Source: Paracoccus tegillarcae
GTDB lineage: Bacteria; Pseudomonadota; Alphaproteobacteria; Rhodobacterales; Rhodobacteraceae
NCBI RefSeq assembly: GCF_002847305.1
Contig: NZ_CP025408.1
Span: 2,811,001 to 2,875,000, forward strand
DNA: 64,000 bases
Direction of reading: 5' to 3'
The notes under the pieces were generated by a model. It did not search any database and had not been told where the DNA came from. It saw only the letters and a program-made list of their open reading frames with translations. A program made the translations under genes and the position numbers. Of the stretch, positions 28,850-36,894 are shown piece by piece; the first letter of the stretch is position 1, and every line of letters starts with the position of its first letter.

Positions 28850-30436
28850 TCAGCGATAGATGTAGACGATGGTGGCGGTGGTCAGCAGCAGAAGCACCGA
28901 AAGGACGCGATAGTTCTGCCACAGCGGAACGCCTTTCAGCTCTTCCGTTTCCTCTTTCAGATACTGGGTTGACCAGATCATGTTGCCAATCTCGGCCTCG
29001 GGCCGCGGCTGCGTAACCAGCGAGATACCGATCATCAGCGTGCAGGAGATCAGGAAGATGATGAATCCGGCATAGAGGAAATGGATGTCCACCAGCCCGC
29101 CGATCTGGATCAGCAGGAAGCCCGCGATACCAATGATGAGTGAGATCACGAAGGTATAGAAGGCTGCGTCCGGCGTTGCCCGCTTCCAAAGAAGTCCGGC
29201 AAAGAAGATCGCGACGACAGGCGGCACGATATAGCTGAAGACCGACTGCACATAGGACCAGAGCGATTCGAAATTCGCGATCTGAGGTGCCCAGAGGATG
29301 GCAAAGACTGTCGCAACGCCAACGGCCAGACGACCATGAAACACCAGTCTGCGATCATCGATATCCGGGTGACGGGTCTTCACGAAGTCCAGCGTATAGA
29401 TCGACGAGACCGAATTGAGGATCGAGTCGATGGACGACGTCATTGCAGCCAGCAGGGCAGCCAGCACGATCCCGCGCACACCTACCGGCAACAGATCGAA
29501 GACCAGCGTTGGGTATGCGTAATCGGGTGCGGGAAGGTCGGGATACAGCGCCACCGCGATGACACCCGGCATGATCATAAGGAACAGGATCGGCAGTTTC
29601 AGCGCACCTGCGGCCAAAGCCCCCCAACGACCGTGGTTAAGATCCTTGGCACCCAGAACACGCTGCACCATCGTCTGGTTCGTGGTCCAGAAGTACAGAC
29701 CAATGATCAGCAGACCCGTAAACAGGCCGGGCCACGGCACACTGTCGGAATCGGCGGGTTGAATGATGTGCATATAGTCGTCCGGCACCTGGCTGTAGAC
29801 CGATTCCCACGAATCCAGAGCGTTATAAGCCGCGATCATGACGATCGTGCCGCCGATCAGCAGCACGATTGACTGGATGGTGTCCGAAAGAACGACCGCT
29901 TTCAGGCCGCCTGTCATCGACAATGCAGCCGACAGGATCATGATGATCACGCAGCCAATCCACAGCGGAAGGTCCGGATACAGCATCTGGATGATGACCG
30001 CGCCGACATACAGACCGCCGGACAGCAGAATGCCGCCCTCAAGGAAGATCAGCATCGCCGCGAAGATGTGCCGTGATCGCCGGTCGAATCGGCGTTCAAG
30101 GAATTCGGGCATCGTGAAGACGTTGGCCCGCAGATAGAAGGGCAGCATGAAGGTGATAAAGATCACCAGAATGACCGCCGCCATCCATTCATAGCTATAG
30201 ACGGCGATGCCCCCCGAATAACCTGCCCCGGCTAGGCCCACGAACGAGCCGCCAGAGACGTTGGTCGCAAACAGTGAGAAGGCAATCATCGGCCAGGTAA
30301 AGCTTTTCCCGCCAAGGAAAAATCCGTCGCTGGTCTCGCTGCTGCCGCGGGTCATCCATATGACCAGAACGCGGCTGAGGATGATATACAGCAGCACGAC
30401 CGCAAGGTCGATCGGGCTGACTTCGAATGTCGCCAT
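28850..30436 (-). CDS. Sodium:solute symporter (SSS/SLC5 family), sugar type
   Basis: 528 residues with 13-14 hydrophobic segments. SSS features include FFLGGKSFTWPMIAFSLFAT near 39, ATNVSGGSFVGLAGAGY, and a sugar-symporter-like MPEFLERRFDRRSR. It couples Na+ entry to uptake of a sugar or related solute across the inner membrane. The ATG is preceded by GGGAGG. It is first in the putative operon with the USP and the binding protein, under LacI-type operators. Confidence 0.9.
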   Translation of the reverse strand: MATFEVSPIDLAVVLLYIILSRVLVIWMTRGSSETSDGFFLGGKSFTWPMIAFSLFATNVSGGSFVGLAGAGYSGGIAVYSYEWMAAVILVIFITFMLPFYLRANVFTMPEFLERRFDRRSRHIFAAMLIFLEGGILLSGGLYVGAVIIQMLYPDLPLWIGCVIIMILSAALSMTGGLKAVVLSDTIQSIVLLIGGTIVMIAAYNALDSWESVYSQVPDDYMHIIQPADSDSVPWPGLFTGLLIIGLYFWTTNQTMVQRVLGAKDLNHGRWGALAAGALKLPILFLMIMPGVIAVALYPDLPAPDYAYPTLVFDLLPVGVRGIVLAALLAAMTSSIDSILNSVSSIYTLDFVKTRHPDIDDRRLVFHGRLAVGVATVFAILWAPQIANFESLWSYVQSVFSYIVPPVVAIFFAGLLWKRATPDAAFYTFVISLIIGIAGFLLIQIGGLVDIHFLYAGFIIFLISCTLMIGISLVTQPRPEAEIGNMIWSTQYLKEETEELKGVPLWQNYRVLSVLLLLTTATIVYIYR

Positions 30437-30460
30437 AGTGGTTTCCTCCCATTAAAATTT

Positions 30461-30537
30461 AAATCGTTTGCGCTTGCAATTTCCCTTTATACGCTGGCTT
30501 TAGAAAGCCATGTTAGCGCTAATATCACAAACGATTT
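30461..30537. promoter_or_regulatory. LacI-type operator cluster upstream of the symporter operon
   Basis: The sequence AAATCGTTTG (30461-30470) recurs exactly inverted as CAAACGATTT (30528-30537). Each contains the A-A-N-C-G-N-T-T core of LacI-family sites. Between them lie a perfect palindrome TTAGCGCTAA (30513-30522) and an inverted repeat TGGCTTT-AG-AAAGCCA (30495-30510). The cluster covers the region upstream of the symporter ATG (30436) where the promoter should be. Control by the LacI gene at 25901 is inferred from convergence on the same operon. Confidence 0.7.
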
Positions 30538-30579
30538 GAATTTTACATATGAATTTTGCTGAGCAACGTTGAAGCTGCT

Positions 30580-30780
30580 TGCTTTATCGCTGTTGACCCT
30601 CAACTTCCGCATTGTCAGGCGTCACGGTGCCCGGTCGGTCGAAGCGACAGTCCGAGACACTCTGCCAGATCGTGACTATGCAGCGACCGTGTTTGCGAGT
30701 TTGGTCGTCAGGCCGCCGCGCGGATGCATCGAACCCGGCACTGGCTATTGGCGGAAACACAGAGCTATTGAGCCTGCGGC
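30580..30780 (-). pseudogene. IS5-family transposase fragment
   Basis: On the minus strand the region around 30690-30735 reads GSMHPRGGLTTKLANTVAA then stop. RGGLTTK(I/L) is the hallmark segment of IS5/IS1031-type transposases. The following sequence continues in other frames with only weak similarity. No ends or complete frame are visible. It is a remnant with uncertain boundaries. Confidence 0.55.
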
Positions 30781-30789
30781 ACCGACGGC

Positions 30790-31192
30790 GACAATGCGGC
30801 AAGCATTCGCTGAATATGTTCCCGACGCAAGAAATCATAAAAACCCTGAGGTAGTAGCCGCTTGTCAAATCGCTCGACTGACCAGAAATGCGTTCTCGCA
30901 CCACATGCTGGTACCAATATGGTCCATTGACCATGATTGCAGAAACCGCGTGTTCGAGGTGGGAGATATAAACAGTCTGGCAACGTCAGATTTCGACGGC
31001 AAGAATTTGCGGTGGGAGCACTATGGTGGGCATCTCGCGATCTGGAGGCTATGCTAGTGGGTTCGCTTCAACGTCCTTGATGATACCCCTCCTGTTGACC
31101 GCGTGCTACCCGAACGGCCAACAATTGAGGTGATAAAGCAAGGCAATGTCTTGGCAAGGACGATTGGCGACCTCCTCCCCGACGACGGCTAG
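30790..31192 (+). pseudogene. HEPN-like protein gene, interrupted by a stop codon
   Basis: The frame ending at TAG 31055-31057 contains ACQIARLTRNAFSHHMLVP, then VFEVGDINSLATSDFDGKNL and RWEHYGGHLAIWRLC. After the TAG the same frame goes on as WVRFNVLDDTPPVDRVLPER and ends at TAG 31190-31192. R-N-A-F-S-H is an R-x4-H motif of the HEPN ribonuclease/toxin type. The tail after the internal stop looks like coding sequence, so I read this as one gene broken by a nonsense change. The 5' boundary is uncertain because an IS5 fragment adjoins it. The family name is not recognised; HEPN-like is an inference from the motif. Confidence 0.5.
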
Positions 31193-31638
31193 AAACGGGC
31201 ATTGGCGCAGCCGCTGCGAAATGGCGCTTCGTCCGCAGACTGTAAGTTCGCATCACCTGAGATCTGGCGTTTGCAGCGAATTGCGGGTTCGACGGGCCGC
31301 ACCGCAGCATCGAACACAGCGGTCAACCGCGGCTTTCGGAGGATTTGTTTCCCGGTGGCGAAAAACTCGGATGGTGGCTTGGTGCTGTCCGTCTCGACCT
31401 TGACACCCGCATTCAGCCCTGGGCGGCCAGCCTCCGGCGCTTGTCTATTGGCAGAGAAATGATATCAACCAACCCGATCAGCAGGTGCAACGAGTAGCTT
31501 AAATTACGCCAGATCTTGTCCAACAGATGGGGAGTAGCTCAGCCCGGAGGGGCGCGTCGTCGCCGTAAGCAATCGGAACCGCCCCCTTTGGGAAACGGAA
31601 AATGAACCCGAACCCATCATCAGGCCATTGGAGTGAAT
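31193..31638. other. Accessory intergenic region
   Basis: About 445 bases with no frame that looks like a real gene. It lies between the broken HEPN-like gene and a small unknown gene. I could not assign the sequence to any element. Confidence 0.4.
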
Positions 31639-31983
31639 ATGCGCGAAGAGTTTGAAGAAATGCTGGAACAGCTCGAAGCTGGCAAATTCGTGTATGTTGA
31701 GCCCTCAAGCGTAATGCTCGAGTTCAACGAATTCATGGCGTCGCGGGGCTATAGCGTTGCGCGGCTGGAGGTCGTTAGAGTTCGGGGCGGTAGTAGAACC
31801 GGGCGCACTTTCGAGTTCGACTTCCTGGCGAACGCAGGCCCAGACTACGAGAAGGAATGGCAGATTTTTCTCGATCCACAGCGATCTGCCGCCAATATCC
31901 GCGACATCGTTCAGCGCGCCTTGAGCGAGGGCGGGGAATACCAATACCTGGTTTGGGCAGAGTTGCCACCATCAGACGCATGA
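31639..31983 (+). CDS. Small acidic protein of unknown function
   Basis: 114 residues from ATG 31639, with GGAG 5 bases upstream; a GTG six bases earlier is in frame. The composition looks genuine: a charged helical start (REEFEEMLEQLEAGKF), beta-prone FEFDFLANAGPDYEKEWQIF and a helical end IRDIVQRALSEGGEYQYLV. There is no signal peptide or membrane helix. I do not recognise a family. Its place between degenerate genes and IS fragments suggests an accessory gene, possibly an immunity or partner protein, but that is a guess. Confidence 0.6.
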   Translation: MREEFEEMLEQLEAGKFVYVEPSSVMLEFNEFMASRGYSVARLEVVRVRGGSRTGRTFEFDFLANAGPDYEKEWQIFLDPQRSAANIRDIVQRALSEGGEYQYLVWAELPPSDA

Positions 31984-32355
31984 CCGGGATTCCTGCCGGG
32001 TGAAGAAAAACCAAGGCCCCAGATGGACGGCAAAGAAGCAATCAACATGCTTGAGAAGCATATCATGGCAGTGTCTGACGTCAGCACCCTTGGGACAGAT
32101 TTGCGTAATTGAACAACGGAGGATTTCTGGTTCATCGTAGCCTTGATGGAGTGAAGATGAACAAGAAATCCGGAACGTCGCAGGACGCAGCTGACAAGCT
32201 GGTTAAGAACATCCGCCGCAAGACCCGTCAGACCTATTCGGCGGAGGAGAATATCCGCATCGTCTTCAGACATAGCAACCGGACGGCGGCTTTCCAACGC
32301 AACACACTATCCCACACTTTCTATGGCAATGCGCCCTCTTGGCCCCAAACCCACT
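31984..32355. other. Accessory intergenic region containing an IS3 fragment
   Basis: Apart from the IS3 orfA piece at 32157-32270, nothing recognisable. The right part, up to the stop of the DapA-like gene, may mark where the remainder of a gene cluster was lost. Confidence 0.4.
32157..32270 (+). pseudogene. IS3-family transposase OrfA, 5' fragment
   Basis: ATG 32157 starts MNKKSGTSQDAADKLVKNI followed by RRKTRQTYSAEENIRIV, the N-terminus of a common IS3-family OrfA (helix-turn-helix protein). Similarity stops near 32270, where unrelated sequence (FRHSNRTAAF) follows. There is no orfB after it. Confidence 0.75.
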
Positions 32356-33276
32356 CTACAGCCCCCAACGCAACGAAATCGGATCCAGCGGGCGCAGCAG
32401 GCCGAGCAGTTCCGCGCGTGTCTCGGGCGGCAAGGGCGGTACCGGGTGGCGGCAGAAATCGGATGCGATCACGCCGCCTTCCTTCATCGCGGCTTTGGCT
32501 GAGCGGAACCCGCCTTGCCGGTTCTCGTGGTTCACGGCGGGCAGGATGCGGGTGTACAGATCAACGGCGCGGTCGCGGTCGCCGCTGGTATGGGCTGTGA
32601 CCACCTCGCGGATCAACTCGGAAATCATCGCTGAGCACATGGTGCCCGTGGCGCCTGCGTCCAGGTCGGCCAGCATGGTGATGCCTTCTTCGCCGTCCAG
32701 CGGGCTGACAATGGCATCGCCGCCCTGTGCGATCAGCGCGCGCAGCTTGGTTGCGGCGCCGGGGCATTCGATCTTGAAATGCTGCACCATCGGGATCTCT
32801 TGCGCCATGCGGACCAGCAGCGGCACCGGCAGATCGACGCCGGACAGCGGTGCATCCTGGATCATGATCGGGATGCCGACATCCGAGACGCGGGCGAATT
32901 GTTCATAGGTCTGCTCGGCCGTGCCTTTCAGCAAGGCGCCATGATAGGGCGGCATGATCATCACCCCGATCGCGCCCAGATCCCTGGCCAGTTTTGCGCG
33001 CTCGACCACGATGGGCGTGGCGTAATGCGAGATGGTGACGATCGCCGGCAGGCGGCCTGCCAGATGTTCAAGGCAGAGGCGGGTCAGCGTTTCGCGTTCC
33101 GCATCCGAGATCAGGAACTGCTCGCTGAAATTGGCAAGGATGCACACACCGTCGATGTCCTGATCGACGATGCAGTCCAGAACCCGGCGCATACCCTCCA
33201 GATCAAGGCTGCCATCGTCGTGAAAGGGGGTCGGGGCGACCGGCCATGCGCCGGTCAATGCGTCGGGATGTGCCAT
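32356..33276 (-). CDS. DapA-like aldolase/dehydratase, probably acting on a 2-keto-3-deoxy sugar acid
   Basis: 306 residues from ATG 33274-33276; AGGAGGACG just upstream gives the best spacing for the second of two adjacent ATGs. It is a TIM-barrel class I aldolase of the DHDPS family. Schiff-base Lys168 lies in QHFKIECPGA, with Tyr111 in MPPYHG. The tail GVIASDFCRHPVPPLPPET and the ALLKGTAEQTYEQFARVSD segment resemble 2-keto-3-deoxy-L-arabonate dehydratases rather than lysine-pathway DapA. The upstream palindrome is GntR-type. It stands alone next to an IS scar, so partner genes may have been lost. Confidence 0.8.
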   Translation of the reverse strand: MAHPDALTGAWPVAPTPFHDDGSLDLEGMRRVLDCIVDQDIDGVCILANFSEQFLISDAERETLTRLCLEHLAGRLPAIVTISHYATPIVVERAKLARDLGAIGVMIMPPYHGALLKGTAEQTYEQFARVSDVGIPIMIQDAPLSGVDLPVPLLVRMAQEIPMVQHFKIECPGAATKLRALIAQGGDAIVSPLDGEEGITMLADLDAGATGTMCSAMISELIREVVTAHTSGDRDRAVDLYTRILPAVNHENRQGGFRSAKAAMKEGGVIASDFCRHPVPPLPPETRAELLGLLRPLDPISLRWGL

Positions 33277-33335
33277 CATCGTCCTCCTCTGGGCGGGCAA
33301 TCCCCTAATAACCCCGGTACGAGCCGTGGTCAAGA

Positions 33336-33349
33336 TTTGGTATACCAAA
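33336..33349. promoter_or_regulatory. GntR/FCD-type operator palindrome
   Basis: TTTGGTATACCAAA is a perfect 14-base palindrome 60 bases upstream of the DapA-like start. The T-T-G-G-T-A-T-A-C-C-A-A core is the classic operator of FCD-subfamily GntR regulators (UxuR/ExuR-like). No gntR gene lies near it; the only one in the window (59379) has different boxes at its own promoter. Confidence 0.75.
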
Positions 33350-33370
33350 ATTAACGGGGCTGATCGGCGG

Positions 33371-35833
33371 CTAGGGTTGGGCCGGATTGAGGCGCGTGAT
33401 CCCGGTCGCGGCGGCCCGCGCCAGAGCGGGGTCCAGCGACATGCCGATATACTCGCCGCGCCGCCAGCGTCCGGCCAGATCGTCATAATGGCGCGACAGC
33501 GGGTGGCCGGATTGGCCGGTCGAAATGACAAAGACCGAACTGTCGGGATCGGCCAGATCGTAGATGCCGCGATAGCCCGCGCCGGTGACATTACGATAGG
33601 GGTTCGGACCGTTGCCCAGCATGCCCGCCTGCGCCAGTGTAAAGTTGCCGCCCGAGGTCGATTGCGTCAGGTTCATCACCCAGCCCAGACCGGGCAGGTG
33701 CCCAAGTGCGGGGTGCAGGTGGCTGGCGACATGCAGGTCGCCCCATCGCCAACTGGTCACGTCGGGGCCGTACCGGTCCGTCAGATCCAAAATCGCGGCG
33801 TCCAGCGCCTGTCGCGCCACGGTGGCACAATCCTCGACCGGGGCGCTTTGGTTGACGTCGCACCAGACAGCGGCGCCGCCACGGTTGCGAAAGACCGATT
33901 CCAGAAATGCGGGATAGATGGTGGTGATGTCATCGGCCATCGGTCCAAGCTCATCGCGGATCAGTCGGTCCTGCAGGGCGAACATCCAGGCTGAATAGAT
34001 GACCGGCTCTGGCAGGTGCTCGTTCATCGCGCCGTCCCATTCAGCCAGCAGTGACAGCGCATCCTGGCGCTGACGCTCGGGCGTGCCAGAGGCTGCAGGC
34101 TCGCCCGTGAACCAGAGATCCGCACCGACCAACGGCAAGAGGGCACGGGCCACGGGGCTGACGATATCCAGCTGGATCGCGATAAAGCTTTCGCGGGAAT
34201 GCACCTCGCGATCATCGGCAAGGCGGGTCAGGCGTGACAGACGGGATCCGCCGGAGCCTTCGCCCGTGGCCAGCACGACCCCGTCCGTGCCGCCCTGACC
34301 GGGCGAGCTGTTGCCCAGAACTTCCGATGCCGGCGCAGTCCCTTGCCAGGTGGAGGCGCGAACCCAGCCGGGCGCGGGCAGATAGCCGCCGGTCGGATGT
34401 GCCGCGTCGCGGCGCGGGACGTGGCCGGCCAGAACCTGATCGACGCCCCTGCGATCGGCCAGCGTCACCTGCAGCACAGGCGCGACGATCCCGTCCAGCG
34501 TGGCGGTGGCGGCGGCGCGGTCTGTGGATCGCATCAATCCGACAAGCGCGCTCATAGTCGTGTCACTGTCGGATGCGCCGGTCCAGGACAGGGCGGCGAC
34601 ATGGCCGCGTGGTGTCACCTCGGCAAGCGAGAAGTCGACCGAGGGCAGCACCGCGCCATTCGCCGTCCAGCGCAGCGTCATCGTCTGATCCTCGGCGTCG
34701 CGGATGCGAATGACCTCGCGGCGGGTGGTGAACTCGGTCCAGCCGTCGGCGCCGCGATAGCGGGTGAAGTCGCCGGGCTGCAACTCCTCGATGAAGACGT
34801 CGGTATCATCGACCCCGGCGGGGGTGATGCCCCAGGCCATCTCGGTATTTCGACCCGACAGGATTGCGGGAATGCCGGGGATCGTGCCGCCGATGATGCC
34901 GCCGCCCTGCAGTTGTAACCGTGCCAGATACCAAAGCCCCGGCGCGGTCAGCGGTCCTTGCGGATCATTTGCCAGCAGCGAGCCTTGTGCCGCCGTGCGA
35001 TCGGGGGCCGCGGCAAGGCCGGTGCCGGAAAGGCCAAGCCCCGGTTCAAGATAGCCGGCCAGCGTCTGATCCCATGTCGGCGCCGTCTCGTTGGTATGGC
35101 TTTGCGGTTGCAGCCGTGCGCCGGGGAACAGGCTGGCATAATCGGGCAGGGCGGGATCGCCCGGACGGGCCACCAGTTGCGGGCCGATATCGGGGCGGGC
35201 GATGGCCAGACGGGCGCGCAGGATCTCTTCGCGGATCGCGGTCGAGGAACTGGCGGCCAGCAGCTTCAGGATCGCAAGCGAATCTGCGGGTTTCCAGGCC
35301 GCGATCTCGTCGGGATACATAAAGAACTCGGGCGCGCCTCGACCCGATGCATCGCGGTTGATCTGTGTGATCCATTCGTTGACGCCGGTGGAATAGGCCT
35401 CGAGTGCGGCGCGGGTATAATCATCCTGCGCCGCCAGCGATGCGCGCCCATGCCGATAAAGCCCAAGCCGTCGCGCCAGATCATCGCCGCGATAAGCGCT
35501 GACGCCATACAATTCTGCCAGCCGGCCCTGCGCTGCGCGGCGCAGCACTGTCATCTGAAACAGCCGGTCCTGCGCATGGGCGACGCCGAGGGCAAAGAAC
35601 GCGTCGGTGTCGCTGTTGCCAAAGATATGCGGGACATTTTCGGTCGAGCGCACGATCTCGACCGGGCCGCCGAGGCCCGCCATCTCGTAGGTCGCATCAT
35701 AGTCAGGCAGCGAACGGGTCGCGAAATACCAGATCAGCAAGGTCACAACGACCATGCCGATGATCAGCCCGATTGTCAGGCGCAGCAGCCAGCGGAACAG
35801 GGTCAGCATCGTCGGTCGCGCGATCCTTGGCAT
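33371..35833 (-). CDS. Penicillin acylase family (Ntn hydrolase) homologue, altered active site
   Basis: 820 residues with an N-terminal membrane helix (about 17-37) anchoring it to the periplasmic side. A start at the in-frame ATG 35809 is possible. The A-chain part (FGNSDTDAFFALGVAHAQDR) and the B-chain part (LLANDPQGPLTAPGLWYLAR, IPGIPAILSGRNTEMAWGIT) match family S45. In family members the B chain begins with a Ser-Asn nucleophile about nine residues before the R-T/S-A stretch. Here that place reads LSGTGLAAAP (S269, G270, T271), and the conserved N-D-P-H is N-D-P-Q (Q292). Self-cleavage and amidase activity are therefore uncertain. Confidence 0.85.
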   Translation of the reverse strand: MPRIARPTMLTLFRWLLRLTIGLIIGMVVVTLLIWYFATRSLPDYDATYEMAGLGGPVEIVRSTENVPHIFGNSDTDAFFALGVAHAQDRLFQMTVLRRAAQGRLAELYGVSAYRGDDLARRLGLYRHGRASLAAQDDYTRAALEAYSTGVNEWITQINRDASGRGAPEFFMYPDEIAAWKPADSLAILKLLAASSSTAIREEILRARLAIARPDIGPQLVARPGDPALPDYASLFPGARLQPQSHTNETAPTWDQTLAGYLEPGLGLSGTGLAAAPDRTAAQGSLLANDPQGPLTAPGLWYLARLQLQGGGIIGGTIPGIPAILSGRNTEMAWGITPAGVDDTDVFIEELQPGDFTRYRGADGWTEFTTRREVIRIRDAEDQTMTLRWTANGAVLPSVDFSLAEVTPRGHVAALSWTGASDSDTTMSALVGLMRSTDRAAATATLDGIVAPVLQVTLADRRGVDQVLAGHVPRRDAAHPTGGYLPAPGWVRASTWQGTAPASEVLGNSSPGQGGTDGVVLATGEGSGGSRLSRLTRLADDREVHSRESFIAIQLDIVSPVARALLPLVGADLWFTGEPAASGTPERQRQDALSLLAEWDGAMNEHLPEPVIYSAWMFALQDRLIRDELGPMADDITTIYPAFLESVFRNRGGAAVWCDVNQSAPVEDCATVARQALDAAILDLTDRYGPDVTSWRWGDLHVASHLHPALGHLPGLGWVMNLTQSTSGGNFTLAQAGMLGNGPNPYRNVTGAGYRGIYDLADPDSSVFVISTGQSGHPLSRHYDDLAGRWRRGEYIGMSLDPALARAAATGITRLNPAQP

Positions 35834-35937
35834 TGGGCCGGTGCGGCTTGACCTGCGCGCGCCGGGATGATGGTGTGCTGTCTAGGGCAGCGGCACGGGC
35901 AATACAACGCGGGCCGCGCAGGGATCAGGGGAACGAC

Positions 35938-36804
35938 ATGGCAAAAGTGACATTTCTGGGACTGGGCGTGATGGGTTATCCGATGGCGGGCCACCTTCAG
36001 GCGGCTGGTCATGAAGTGACCGTCTATAACCGCACCGCCGCCAAGGCCGAGAAATGGGCCGCCGAACATGGTGGTAACTGGGCATCGACCCCGCGCGAGG
36101 CGGCTGAGGGCGCGGAATTCGTCATGGCCTGTGTCGGCAATGACGATGATCTGCGTTCCGTCTGTCTGGGTGATGAAGGGGCATTTGCGGGGATGAGCGA
36201 GGGCGCGATCTTCGTTGACCACACGACCGTATCTGCCGCTGTCACCCGCGAATTGGCCGAAGTGGCAGGCGAAGCCGGTCTGGGCTATGTCGACGCGCCG
36301 ATTTCAGGCGGGCAGGCCGGGGCCGAAAATGCGGCGCTGTCGGTCATGTGCGGCGGTGATGCCGGCGATTACGACAAGGCCGAGCCGGTCATTGATGCCT
36401 ATGCCAAAATCTGCCGCAGGCTGGGTGATACGGGTGCCGGGCAAATCACCAAGATGTGCAACCAGATCGCCATTGCCGGGCTGGTCCAGGGCCTGTCGGA
36501 ATCGCTGGCATTCGCGCAAAAGGCCGGGCTGGACGTAGAAAATGTGGTCGAAGTGATCAGTCAGGGTGCCGCCGGCAGCTGGCAGATGGTCAATCGTCAC
36601 AAGACCATGGCAGCGGGCGAATTCGAGCACGGCTTTGCCGTCGACTGGATGCGCAAGGATCTGGGTATTTGCCTGGATGCAGCCGACGAGATGCAGGTTT
36701 CTCTGCCCGTCACCGCCCTGATCGACCAGTTCTACAAGGAAGTGCAGGCGATGGGCGGGGGGCGTTGGGATACGTCGTCGCTGATCGCGCGGCTGACGCG
36801 CTGA
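35938..36804 (+). CDS. NAD(P)-dependent oxidoreductase, 3-hydroxyisobutyrate dehydrogenase family
   Basis: 288 residues from ATG 35938; the open frame further upstream is a shadow. There is a Rossmann motif GLGVMGYPMAGHL, a substrate loop APISGGQAGAEN (about 120-131) and the catalytic lysine K172 in GAGQITKMCNQ. It oxidises or reduces beta-hydroxyacids such as 3-hydroxyisobutyrate, tartronate semialdehyde or succinic semialdehyde; which one is not decidable here. It is divergent from the acylase gene and followed by a strong terminator. Confidence 0.9.
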   Translation: MAKVTFLGLGVMGYPMAGHLQAAGHEVTVYNRTAAKAEKWAAEHGGNWASTPREAAEGAEFVMACVGNDDDLRSVCLGDEGAFAGMSEGAIFVDHTTVSAAVTRELAEVAGEAGLGYVDAPISGGQAGAENAALSVMCGGDAGDYDKAEPVIDAYAKICRRLGDTGAGQITKMCNQIAIAGLVQGLSESLAFAQKAGLDVENVVEVISQGAAGSWQMVNRHKTMAAGEFEHGFAVDWMRKDLGICLDAADEMQVSLPVTALIDQFYKEVQAMGGGRWDTSSLIARLTR

Positions 36805-36860
36805 TCGGATTTTTGCACCGTCCGATGCCTCCGGCGGGGATATTTGGATGAAGAAGAAAG

Positions 36861-36893
36861 GGCGCGGCCTCAAGAGGGCGGCGCCCGTTTTAT
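36861..36893 (+). terminator. Rho-independent terminator
   Basis: A GC-rich hairpin, GGGCGC...GGCGCCC, with a short AAGA-containing loop is followed by GTTTTAT. It lies 57 bases after the dehydrogenase stop and directly before the stop of the convergent lysR gene. Confidence 0.8.
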
Positions 36894-36894
36894 G

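Noticed and set aside
31193..31480. Plus-strand open frame 31202-31462 as a gene
   Set aside because: Composition is typical of a shadow, with no ribosome binding site and no family resemblance.
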